Positions 1-11,000 of a stretch of 64,000 bases of DNA are shown here, piece after piece. Both the position numbers and the translations under genes were made by a program. A model generated the notes under the pieces. That model worked only from the letters and a program-made list of their open reading frames with translations. It made no database searches and was not told where the DNA came from. Source of the DNA: Medicago truncatula (lineage: Eukaryota; Streptophyta; Magnoliopsida; Fabales; Fabaceae); assembly GCF_003473485.1 (NCBI RefSeq), contig NC_053045.1, positions 57,020,494 through 57,084,493 of the forward strand, read 5' to 3'. Position 1 is the first letter of the stretch. Each line of letters begins with the position of its first letter.

Positions 1-1486
1 AGTGCTGAACAAAGAATCAAAGACATCAATGTTTGATTATTACTCTACAGTTTTCAAATTGAAACTATTCACTTTGACCCCAATCAATGGAGAATCAACA
101 AGTGATTAATGTCAAACATTATATACCACGTACATATACTTTTTGTTTCCTAGCACCTCATTACAAGGAATATTTATCTTTACCTTTTGTCTTTTTCTCA
201 AGTCTAAATACTAAAAGGATTATAGTGACTAGGGATGTGAAATTAGCTCAAGCAAGTCAGTTGAATCGTGATGAAAGTCGTAAAGAAGAGCAGGAAATTC
301 AATTAGATTGGGGTGATCATGGATGTGATGCAGACACTGCCAAAGGTGGGAGTTGTGACTCATGAATGTTGAAATTAAATAAGCAAGGGAGAAAATTTGA
401 GAATATTCCCTCTTTTATGATAGTAATATTTAGACGTGCTAAAGAAGTTTTCATTCCAAAATAACTACTTCAATCTCTAAGTTGTCTCAACTAGTCTTGA
501 AAATATTCCCTCTTTTCTTGATTCCCCAAAACTGAAGAAAACTAATTTATGTTTCATGCAACATAGGAATGTAAAATAAAAATATTTTAGATGCCTAACC
601 TAAGCAACAAAGACCATCAAAAGTGATCATGTGCAAGGCCATGAAAATTGTGCCTAGGAAATTGGAATTGGCATTTTAAATAGCTTCTTATCTAATTTGT
701 TTTTGAAATTTATTATGATAATTTTTCTATTCTCTAATTTAATAAAACAAAATATCACATAATGATCTTGAAAAAATAAAATAAAAAGGGTTTAAAAGTA
801 ATAATATATTATACTTTATTACAAATGATATAATAAATTTTAATTGACACAATAATTTCTTGATATTGTAAAGATATAATTTAAAATATACAATTTTTTA
901 AGAATATATAACATAAAAAAAAGTTAATAGTGAAGATTGTATTCCAAAATCTAAAGTGTGTTTAGAATAACAAAACCAAGACAATTCGTAGTTTTTTTTT
1001 TTTGGCGTTAACCCTTCGGTTTTAGAAGAAATGATGATAGTTTGGAGTTTGGTTGTAAGGTAAGACAGATCCCCATCGAACTGGTTTTATTTTTCCTTCC
1101 AAAAGAAGCCAATCCCTAATTTTAGAGTAAATAGGCAAATCCTATGGAATCGTAAAATCGTTAAGTACAAGAAAGATTGTTGGTCGGAGGAACCAATTTG
1201 TTTGATTATTATCAATTTTATTGGTCGTTTTGCAAGTAAGTATAAAATTCAGGGGAGTAAACAGCCAACGACCACGATACGTAGACTAACAGAGGAAGTT
1301 TAACTGAGGGGCAAGTTGACTTATGTTTGATAATTTTAATGGATTTTTGCTTTTTTTCCTGCAAATTTTAAGGAGGTAATTACATGATTTTACAATTTTA
1401 TTCCTCATTTTACAACGATTCATAAACGGCAAATGGGTCTTCATAATTCTATCAACTAAGCCAAACCCTAAATCAAGCTGACCGAA
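1..1486. other. AT-rich flank with a weak Copia-like scrap
   Basis: No supported gene. A short open frame at 87-365 (92 codons) contains the phrase IVTRDVKL followed by an acidic stretch and QLDWGD, loosely like the segment after the integrase of Ty1/copia polyproteins; this is a weak resemblance only. The rest is AT-rich with homopolymer runs. The last ~100 bases before 1487 are the presumed promoter and 5' leader of the F-box gene. Confidence 0.3.
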
Positions 1487-2617
1487 ATGAGGAGAAACAA
1501 CCGTCACACAAGACAAAGGCGCTTAAAGAAAAGGAAGAAGAATCCACCGCATCTTCCTCATGAATTGGTCATTCAAATTCTGCTGAGTCTACCTGTGAAG
1601 TCTCTTACACGTTTCAAGTGTGTTTGTAAGTCTTGGTTCTCACTTATCTCTCATGATGCCCACTTTGCAAATTCACATTTTCAACTGCATGCCGCAACAC
1701 AAGCACATAGAATTGCGATCAATTCAAATTCAGTTCCTGAAATTAGATCTATTGATTTAGAATCATCATTTATCGATGATTCTGCTTATGCAAATCATAC
1801 TTTTTTGCCTTATTCTGATCTTGAACTCAAATGTTCATGTAGAGGCTTTATACTTTTGCATACTTGCTCAGATATCCACCTATGGAATCCATCCACCGGA
1901 GCTCACAAACAAATACCTTTGTCTCCTAATCATTTTTCTTTATATTTCTATGGTTTTGGGTATGATCAGTTAACAGATGATTACTTAGTGGTTTTATTGT
2001 CCTATGACTCGCACTCACAATCCCCTAATATTTTATCACACTTGGAGTTTTTCTCATTGAGAGATAATGTGTGGAAGGAAATTGAGTGCACTCAATGCCC
2101 TTATACAAGTACCTTTAATGATAATCCCCATGCAGGGTCACTCTATAATGGGGCTATTCATTGGTTGGCTTTTCATCGTGATTTCCATCCATGGTATGAT
2201 AATGTCATTGTTGCCTTTGATTTAACGGAAAGGAAACTGTTAGAGATGTCTCCTCCAGATGATTTGGAACATATTCCTCAGGATTGTGGTTTGTGGGTCT
2301 TTGGAGATTTTTTCAGTATATGGGCTGCAAATTATGCTAATGATACAGTTGAAATATGGGTGATGAAAGAATATAAAGTAAAATCCTCTTGGACAGTGAC
2401 TCTTGTTCTTCCTATTGATGGCATTCCCACTATGTACTTTTACCCATTGTGCTGTACAAAAAGTGGCTATATTATTGGAACAGATGGTGAATTTGGATTG
2501 GTGAAGTATGATGACAATGGAGAGTTGTTAGAACATTCCTCTAAATGTGAGGATCCATGTGGTGGATCCCAAGTAGTTGTCTATACAAAGTCTCTGCTTT
2601 CACTTGGTGACAATTAG
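1487..2617 (+). CDS. F-box protein with F-box-associated (FBA/kelch-type) domain
   Basis: Single-exon 376-residue protein. A basic N-terminus is followed by an F-box at about residues 21-62 (LPHELVIQILLSLPVKSL, then RFKCVCKSWFSLIS), which in this family binds a SKP1-like adaptor in an SCF E3 ubiquitin ligase. The rest is the usual F-box-associated domain that picks the substrate: CRGFILL at ~118, WNPSTG at ~132, FYGFGYD at ~149, IHWLAFHRD, and the C-terminal motif GSQVVVYTKSLLSL. Length and single-exon form fit the large plant F-box/kelch group (At3g23880-like). The ATG at 1487 is the first one before the basic segment and F-box. A diverged tandem copy follows at 5757. Substrate and expression cannot be read from sequence; such genes turn over quickly and many are lineage-specific. 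An internal frame at 1776 is a shadow. Confidence 0.9.
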   Translation: MRRNNRHTRQRRLKKRKKNPPHLPHELVIQILLSLPVKSLTRFKCVCKSWFSLISHDAHFANSHFQLHAATQAHRIAINSNSVPEIRSIDLESSFIDDSAYANHTFLPYSDLELKCSCRGFILLHTCSDIHLWNPSTGAHKQIPLSPNHFSLYFYGFGYDQLTDDYLVVLLSYDSHSQSPNILSHLEFFSLRDNVWKEIECTQCPYTSTFNDNPHAGSLYNGAIHWLAFHRDFHPWYDNVIVAFDLTERKLLEMSPPDDLEHIPQDCGLWVFGDFFSIWAANYANDTVEIWVMKEYKVKSSWTVTLVLPIDGIPTMYFYPLCCTKSGYIIGTDGEFGLVKYDDNGELLEHSSKCEDPCGGSQVVVYTKSLLSLGDN

Positions 2618-5287
2618 CAGGCATAGGAAGATGACATAAACAAGAAGAAGGAGGTTTTGAAATATTCTCCTTTACCATTTTCTTGATATTTATGTTTTTT
2701 TTGTACTCTCGGGTGGCTGCATTTGCGGGGTAGTATGTGTTTGATTGCATTTATAACATGAGCCAGCAGTATGTCACATGAGCTGATCCAATATGTCATG
2801 AAATGTTTATTGTTTCACTATTTTGCAATATGCTTATTGGAAATATTGACAGCTTTGTTTGTGTGACTCATTTTCATTTTTGCATGTATAACTTGATTGA
2901 GTAATACTGATGAATGTTGTGGTCAATGCTTGAAAATGTTTTATATGGAGTTCATGCATGTTAACCTGAACCAAAATCACAATTACACAACTTTGACTAA
3001 AAAAATTGGAATCCAAAAGTAGCTAACAAAGCGGGTGGAAAAAAGGAAAACATTTAAGTATTAAATGAACCATATTACCATTGAGTTGGTGATAGAGTTC
3101 ATATATACAATATTGAAAAATACTTTGTCTTTACTGAATAGCTTAAACTTTTGGAATAGTTTGTTCATGAAGTAGTATCACGGGCTTTGATCAAGTAGTT
3201 TTGAGTTTGATTCTTGTTGTGTATTGTCGATTATTTTCTGTTGTTCCAGGGGTTCTGTTGTATAAATGATAAAAATTATACTCCTATGCTCGGCTTCATG
3301 TATAGCTTGTTTGATCTGTGTTTCTTTTATACATATTTCGTGTGTTGTGAAGTTGTTTTAATGCGCGTTCCTTTTCCTCCTCTGTTGCATTGTTTTCATG
3401 AAATTCCACAATGTCAATGCTTGAGGTCATTAAAATGCCCCTATTGTCAGTAATCTTCCAACATCTATTTGAAGATGAGAGATGCAAGAAAAGTTCCCAT
3501 GGATGGTTGTGAGTGTGGAAACTCAACCAAAGAAGCTAAACTTGAGAGTGTGGAAAATTGACCAAAGAAGGGAATTGGAATTGTGTTCATATTGATTTGA
3601 AAATTTTGTCAATAGGAAATCTAGCTATTGGATTCAGTTGATTGTAATGTATACTGAAGCAGATGCAAATCCCTAGTGGACGAAATGTGAAGCTGTGGAT
3701 GATTATCTGTGATCAGATATGTTGATAAAGCTTAATAATTTGTCACGTCCTCTGGTTTTGTTCTTATAAGTTTCACTGGTATATATAGCTGTAGTACAGA
3801 GATTGAACATCAACTTCTGTCATTTGTCAGAGCATGAGTTTTGTTTTTAATCTCTACAAAAAAGTTCTTTGAGTTGTATTCACAAATGACTATTAACTAA
3901 AAGTTGGAAATGATTCATTCTAGAAAACATAGAGGAATTAAAATGTAGCTAGCCACAGATTCATGGGTGGCAGAAACAATTTATGTTTTAAACTGATCAC
4001 CAACCTTGGCAGGGAAAAATCAAACTGCAAGCGACAGAACGTGTAATAAAACAACATTTTTATAGAGTATATGCAAAACAAAAGACATGTATATTCTAGA
4101 AAATCATATGTATGCTAGAACACATGAAAGTGACAGGGATCCTTTGATGTTCATTTAGAGGCTAGGGCCCTTGTCACGAGCTTCATATCAACAATGTAAT
4201 AAATAGTCCAGGTTCTATTTAAATTGTTCCATGGGGCCTCGTTTTATTTTTTCCTAAAAAATCTTCATAAAAATATAGTATGGAATTGTTTATAGTTTCT
4301 TTGGACACGAGTAGTTATTTTAGAACCCATATTTAAATAGGATTTTTGGCTTGGCTTGATAAAATTCGAAGGCTATTAGGGATGGCCCTAAACGAACCGT
4401 TTTAGTTGCTTTGTGCTCATGGCTATTTTCGGTTAGGGACGTTATGAACATGAAACACGAGTTGATTGCCTAATCGTTTGGTTGTACTGAGCTTTGACTT
4501 AGCCTAACGTCTTCATGACATTCGTATACACTGGTAGGCTCGAGAAAGTTTCAACTAACATGTATACTGTTGTGTTTGAGCTCGACTAACCTATCATCGA
4601 CCGAGAGGAAATTCTCTTAACCCTAAATCATATATCTACCAATTTTGACCAACACATAACTTATTTTTAGGTGTCAACACATCCAAAAGCCTTTTCAATG
4701 CATGATTGTATTTTACGGTTGCTTAGCTTGTATTGGTGGTTCACAGAGCTCTGTTTGCATTGGTGTTTATTCTTGTAATATTATTTTTGCTATTTTTTTA
4801 GAGTTTAGGTTAACATGTGTCATAAAAGTACTTATTAAGAGATTAAAAAACATAAAACCTTTTTTTTTTAAGATAACAAATTTTAGACTTTTAAGTAATT
4901 AAATTCATCATTCTCAATATAATATTTCTATATTGAATTAATTTTTATTAGAAGCGGATCCTCTCCATAGTCTTTTCTCTCAACTCTCCCCAAACAAAAT
5001 AGAGTATCAACAATTGTTGAGTCTAGCCGAATATAATTAAAGTTTGACTTCTAATTAAAAGAACAGACATGCAAAAAAACCAATTAACAATTTTTAATAA
5101 TAATTTTTATTATAGCTATCGATATATATATGATTTTTCTTTTGGTGAATTAGTTGTTAGAATAATAGGCCTCGTCTTTCCATCCACTTTTGGTTTGTAT
5201 ATATACAATTATGACTAATCAAGACCAATCAATTTACACTTAATTTACAATAATGATATTAAATATAGAGATACGCACATAATAGTC
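2618..5287. other. Intergenic region between the F-box copies
   Basis: No gene supported. The first ~60 bases after the stop resemble the bases after the broken F-box copy at 6838, so the duplication carried the 3' flank too. A short near-repeat (gagtgtggaaa followed by ccaaagaag) occurs at about 3511 and 3546. The small open frames here are neither conserved-looking nor compositionally like genes. Confidence 0.5.
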
Positions 5288-5390
5288 TACACTCTCCGTT
5301 TTTAAATATAAGCAAATTTTAACTTCTAGATTCATTCAATTAATGAACTTAGAAGTTAAAATTTGCTTATATTTAAAAACGGAGGGAGTA
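5288..5390. mobile_element. Stowaway-like MITE (103 bp)
   Basis: Nearly perfect palindromic element. The left arm (ctccgtttttaaatataagc...) pairs with the right arm, which ends ...aaaacggagggagta. The arms meet around the attcattcaattaatgaac centre. TA dinucleotides at 5288-5289 and 5389-5390 fit the TA target duplication of Tc1/mariner-derived Stowaway MITEs. It lies about 370 bp upstream of the broken F-box copy. Confidence 0.85.
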
Positions 5391-5756
5391 AATATTAGCT
5401 ATCGTTTCTAAAAAATCAACAAGACAGACCAACAAAAAGTCCTCTGAAAAAAGTTTATATGATGGATAATATGAAAACTTTTACTGTGATCCAAAAGTTA
5501 GTTATCTGAAAAAATTTACATTTAAAAACACGACCTTTATTTACTCAACAAAAAAAAACGACCTTTATTTCATTATGTAGATTTTTTTTTTTTTTAAGGG
5601 AACGTAGACTAAAGATATAAGAGTGCATTGCAAAGAACAAAAAAAATAAAAAAATATAATTGATCAAAATAAGGAACGTAAGTGACGTAACCCTAAATCA
5701 AATTAGAGCGAAATTAGAGAAACAAACATTTTGCAGAGGAGCAGGAAGACGCGTGA
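5391..5756. other. Upstream region of the second F-box copy
   Basis: AT-rich with long A and T runs. The last ~70 bases (cctaaatcaaattagagcg...) resemble the leader of the first F-box gene (cctaaatcaagctgaccg). No other feature is seen. Confidence 0.4.
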
Positions 5757-6838
5757 ATGGAGAAGAAGACACTGCCGTATCTACCTCATGAATTGATCAT
5801 CCAAATTTTGCAGTGGTTGCCGGTAAAGTCTCTCATTCGTTTCAAATGTGTTTGTAAGTCTTGGTTTTCTCTTATATCTGATCAGCACTTTGCAGCCGCA
5901 ATACACACTCATAAAATTCTACTCATGTCAACTTCACATCTTAAATCTCTATCCATAGATTTTGAAGCATCCCTCAACGATGGTCGTGCTTATGCTTCAC
6001 AGAACCTTAAATTTATGCTTCGTGGATCTTATTTTGATCTAAAAATTATAGGTTCATGCAGAGGGTTTGTACTTTTGCACTGTTCTTTCACCATCTATTT
6101 ATGGAATCCTTCCACTGGATTTCACAAACGAATACCTTTGTCTCCTTATGGTTGCAATTCATTCGTAAATTATTTTTATGGTTTTGGGTATGACCACTCA
6201 AGAGATGATTACTTGATGGTATCAATTTCACATTATGCGAACTTAGTTGGTATTATATCTCATTTAGAGATTTTCTCATTGAGAGATAATACATGGAAAC
6301 AGATGGAGGGAACTCACTTCCCTTATACGAATGTCTCGTACGGTGACCCCCAAAAAAAACAAGGTCGCTCTTTAATGGGGCTATTCATTAGTTGGCTTTT
6401 CATCATGATTTAAGAAAGAATGTTATTGTTGCCTTTGATTTAATGAAAAAAGACCTTTTTGAGATTCCTCTCCCACTTGATGTGGACTATGAATCTACAA
6501 AGTGTGATTTATGGGTATTTGGAGAATTTCTTAGCCTATGGGCTTTGGATTACGATAATAAATTTGAAATATGGGTGATGAAAGAATACAAAGTGCATTT
6601 GTCTTGGACTAAAATTTGTGTTCTGTCTATTGGCATTTCCACCAAGTACTTTCACCCAATATGTTCTTCAAAAAATGGTGACATCATTGGAACAAAAGAT
6701 GGTACTAGATTGGTGAAGTATAATGACAAAGGACAGTTCCTAGAGTATCACTCCTACGGTAAGGATCTACATGGATCCCAAGTGGCCTTGTATGTAGAGT
6801 CTCTATTTTCACTCCCTGGTGACATTAAGCAAGTTTAA
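5757..6838 (+). pseudogene. Broken tandem copy of the F-box/FBA gene
   Basis: Starts well: ATG at 5757, then an F-box at residues ~7-45 (LPHELIIQILQWLPVKSL, RFKCVCKSWFSLIS) and the FBA domain start (CRGFVLLH, WNPSTG, FYGFGYD). The frame is lost near an A-run at 6352-6359; the reading then continues in another frame to the stop at 6838 (NVIVAFDLMKKDLFEI, IWVMKEYKVHLSWTK, GSQVALYVESLFSL). In the continuing frame the Trp codon of the AIHWLAFH motif is a TAG at 6389-6391. Two independent lesions argue for a true pseudogene rather than a single base-calling error. The intact relative is at 1487-2617; together they are a tandem pair. A truncated 218-residue F-box-only protein could still be made. 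Confidence 0.85.
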
Positions 6839-6876
6839 GAAGATGGCATAAATAAGAAGAATGAGGTAGTACTTGA

Positions 6877-7104
6877 ATGGTGAAGTTTGATGAAGAAGGA
6901 CATTCTCTAGAGCACCCTCCTACTGTAAGTAACGATGCACGTGGATCCCAAGTAGTCGTGTATACAGAATCTTTGCTTTCACTTCATGGGATAATCTACA
7001 ATCTTAAGAAGATGACCCAAGTAGTCGTGTATACAGAATCTTTGCTTTCACTTCAAAAGAACCTCATAGTAACTATTATACACTTTCAAATATTAACTCT
7101 TTAA
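6877..7104 (+). pseudogene. Extra copies of the F-box gene C-terminus
   Basis: A 75-codon open stretch reads VKFDEEGHSLEHPP, then GSQVVVYTESLLSLHG, matching the last ~40 residues of the F-box genes (VKYDDNGELLEHSS ... GSQVVVYTKSLLSL). The final ~40 bases of this unit are repeated: 6947-6986 and 7016-7055 are the same, 69 bp apart. The frame therefore encodes the terminal VVVYTESLLSL motif twice. It has no F-box of its own and is a partial duplication, not a gene. The linker 6988-7016 recurs in inverted orientation at 7585-7613. Confidence 0.8.
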
Positions 7105-8060
7105 CATTTTTAATTTAATAACTTTGTATGTTCTATTCATCCGCATGTTAGTCTAGTAACAAACTACATTTGGTTCCTTAATTCAATGCCTACGCACTTG
7201 AATGTCTAGACCAGCCATCGTGCTTCCTCTCCAGCCTATCCCATGTTACCTAGGTTCATATTATCAATGTTCAAACACAAGGTATAGAAAACCTACCCAT
7301 ACCAGAGACACTCAAGATATAGTTCTTAGCAAGAAGCCCAACCATCTCCTTTTTCCTAAGTCATTCAATGCTGTTAGCAGAAGCGGTTCCTAATTCATTC
7401 GTGCGGTTTGTGCGAAAAAAGATATCGTGCACTTAAGCATTTTCCTTAATCATAACATAGAAATGTTTTGGATATCTTAACTTCAGAAAGAGAGAAATGA
7501 ATAGCTTAAGGAATCAAACAAGACATGATTCTTGCTTAGAACAAAATGTTTACTTATATTAACTCTTTTAACATTTTTGTTTGTGTCATCTTCTTAAGAT
7601 TGTAGATTGTCCCCTGACATAAACACCATTTAGCTCCTTAAAAATCTTAGCAAGAAAACTCAATGGAATAAAATCTGGTGATGGGAAAAAAGGTTTACCA
7701 CAAATAAATTGGAAATAAATCAGCAGCACCAACGGTAATCAGAAATCCCTTATTTAATACATAAATAGTGTTATGACCACTCTCTCTAACTCTCATCTAA
7801 CTCTCAGTCTCTTATTGGGAGAAACTCATGTAAATCTCAGATTTTGAAATGATTGTAAGTGGTGAAAATCACATGAACTTCACTCAATAAATTCACCCAA
7901 TAAAAGAGAGTGAGTGTTAGAGTTAATGTTAGAAAATAAAGTGTTATGAGCATTTCTCTTTAATACATAACACAATCATGTGGAACCGATGACTAACTAC
8001 ACCACCACAAACACACCAATGGAACTTTATGAGCTATTTTTTCCCTCCACATTGCTTAGT
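7105..8060. other. Intergenic, with an inverted scrap of the F-box tail and a possible MITE
   Basis: 7585-7613 is the reverse complement of 6988-7016 with one mismatch. An atattaactct(t)taacattttt string occurs at ~7090 and again at ~7557. At about 7765-7960 a segment has imperfect inverted arms (tctctaactctc on the left, gagagtgagtgttagag on the right; tcttattggg pairing with cccaataaaaga), suggesting an old MITE. No gene is supported; the 7202-7393 open frame has no recognisable motif. Confidence 0.5.
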
Positions 8061-11000
8061 TCAAATTTTGTAATGTGAAAGAACAGAAGTACAACCTAGT
8101 CTTTTTGCTGCTGGAGAGTAGACTGCATAGTCTCCAATTGTGGTTTCTCTGTATTTGGGAGGATTGTCTTCAGATAATAGTTCCTTTATAGGTCCATAGA
8201 GCCTTGAGGATAATTTATGACCATTGTAGAAAAAGCATGCAGCAGATATTCTTGGACCAACTTGATTTGCAACTACTCTGTGTTCAACACTCTTAAACTT
8301 GTCATTTGTTATAAGCTGCGATTCATACGTACAAATAATTACCGATATGCTTACATATATTATTGACCCTTCAAATCAATATCTTAAAAATAAATTGAAT
8401 CAATGAGACCTCTAGATTATGACAAAGTTCAACTAGTTCGTTAGATTAGGGCTTTTTAGTTGGTTAGTGTGTTCTATTTTACTTTGTGCAGAGCACATTA
8501 TGATTGCTTAATAAGTGCCAGGTTGATTTTTGTTCATTATCTTAGATAAACTGTTTTTTAGGGCTTAAGATAAACCGTTTTAATTAATAGATTATGTTGA
8601 TTTGCATACTAATTATTATTAAGAGTGTTTGATTTGCTAAAAACTAAAGAACTGGACTGAAAAATCTTTTTACCTTGTCCTATGTGATTTAGAAACTGGT
8701 AAGAGACTAAACAAAACAGGTAACAATGGACTCAACAAAAAAAAAAACAATAATTCTTATCCCACATTAAAATATCGCAGAGATGGATGCACATACTACA
8801 TAATGGGAGCCAGTGACGAATTCAAAAATTTTAATAAGTGGGGGTCAAAGTCATATATTATAAATACTTATAAAAAAATTAGATAAATATTCTAAAAATT
8901 ATGTCATTTTATATATAAAAGAAAAAGGAAAAAGATAAGGGGCCATAATTGCTATTTTTTAAAGATAAAGGGCAAAAATTACAATGTTTTGTAAAGTTAG
9001 AGGGTGAAATTGTTATTTTTTGTTAATGGGCCAAAGTCACACAATTTTTGAAAATTTAAGGAATCAAAATGACATTTAAGCCTAAATTTTTTTGATGTAA
9101 CAAATCATCATTAAATAAGCAACATGCTTTTATTTTCCATCAACATTCGTGAAAAGTAATAAATTCCATGTAAATTAGAAAATTGTTCACTAGAACGAAC
9201 ATCTATGATAAAAGAGAGTGAAATTAATCAACTTTTTCTTATCAAATGCAAAAAATAAATCTCATGGACATGAGTTTGATACACAAACAAGCTGTTCATT
9301 ATTCACCTACGTAATTTTGTTATTAAGCTCTTGAATTAGCCTTTCAACCACCTGAAAAAATACCTAAAGTTGAAAGTGATACAAATTGAAACTATTTCAA
9401 CTTTAAACGAACGCCTTGATTTTTAAGTAACACTCATCAAGTAGGTTATTTAATAATTACCCCATTAGATGGTTAAGGTTAACAAAGTTTGAAAACCTAA
9501 ACAACAAAGAGATTGCTCCCATACTCTCCATCAAGAAATCCTTCAAAGTTCACACACACAATTCTCGATCTATCTATTTTGGACTGGGATAACCCGGATA
9601 AGGGACACAATGCCCTCTGAAAGGATGGTACAGACGAAAATATGCTCCTAAAGGAATGCTACCCAGCACGCTACACTTCGTATCATAAATCACTTCGCCT
9701 GTCCTAAGGCTAGTGCTTGGGGGGCTTGTGGACTGGGATAACCCGAATGAGGGACACCAAGCCCTTCATAAAGGCCAGCACGCCCTTCACAAGGGCTGAA
9801 ATAGCCTTAGGCGGTTACTATAAGACGCTGCCTTCAGAGCCATCTAGAAGCATCCAGAAACCTCAATACTGATCTCCTTCCCAAGTAACTTATCGCCTAA
9901 GTTAACGGGCTAAACATGCCCAAAATACTGCTATGAATACTAACCTTGAGAGCACTCTCAAGACATGACCTACACAGATGAAACCCTAGTCTATGAAATG
10001 AAAATATACAATCATGGTCACAAAAAACTTGCCTGCAAAAGGTCACCAACATTAACTACGAGAGACCCATGTATAGGTTTCACATCAACCCATTTATCTT
10101 GATAAAGAACTTGGAGGCCACCAATATGGTCTTGGAGAACCACCGCAAGGAAACCAGTGTCAGAATGCTTTTTTAGTCCCACAGTCAAATCTGGTTCAGG
10201 GCATGGAGGATAATAATGGCAAGCAGCAATTAGCCCTTCAACACAACCCATATCTTTTAGATGGTTTGGATTCAGACCTAAAGCTTCTGACAGCAATTCA
10301 AATAGTAAAAATCCCAGGTTCATCATTTGTTTACTATATTCTATCAGTATGTCTCTGCAAGAATAAATAGCAAATTAAACATAATTGAGGATTAAATTTA
10401 ATATAATTTTTTAATTTATATTAATTGGTATTTGTTTTATAATTTATATCCTATAAATAGACATCGGCAAAAATATGTATTTCTAATAAACAGGAAAAGG
10501 ATAACAGCAATTTCATCAATTAATACATATTATCAAAGGATGTACCCAAAAAAATGACATCAAAGCAATTTGATCGCCAAATTAATAGCACATCTTAAAA
10601 TGTATGCTCTCTTTCTTATCATTAACACATCCAACCTCACTTAGTGAATAAAACTTGATTGTTGTTGTTTCTTCTTATCATTGAGACAGTAAAAACAACA
10701 ATGTTTTCTTATTTATAAGATGAGATTAGAGAGATAATTTAATGAGCAAAAGGCTAAGTGCTCGTTTGGATGAGCGTTGGAGAGCATTGGACGTCTGTTT
10801 AGAGGGCTTAACGTGATTTTACTTTATTATGAAGTTGTTTGGATTGAAAACGATGAAGCGGTTCTTCTTATACTCAAACTTGATTATACGTGAAGCTCAA
10901 AATTGGAGCTTCTGCGGCACTTGAAATTGATTCTGAAAATTTAATGGTCCGTGGGGATTCTTCTTATTGCTTATTTACTACTCCCTCCATTTTAAAATGA

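Noticed and set aside
7202-7393. 63-codon frame
   Set aside because: No motif, no similarity to neighbours, and no upstream promoter-like signal.
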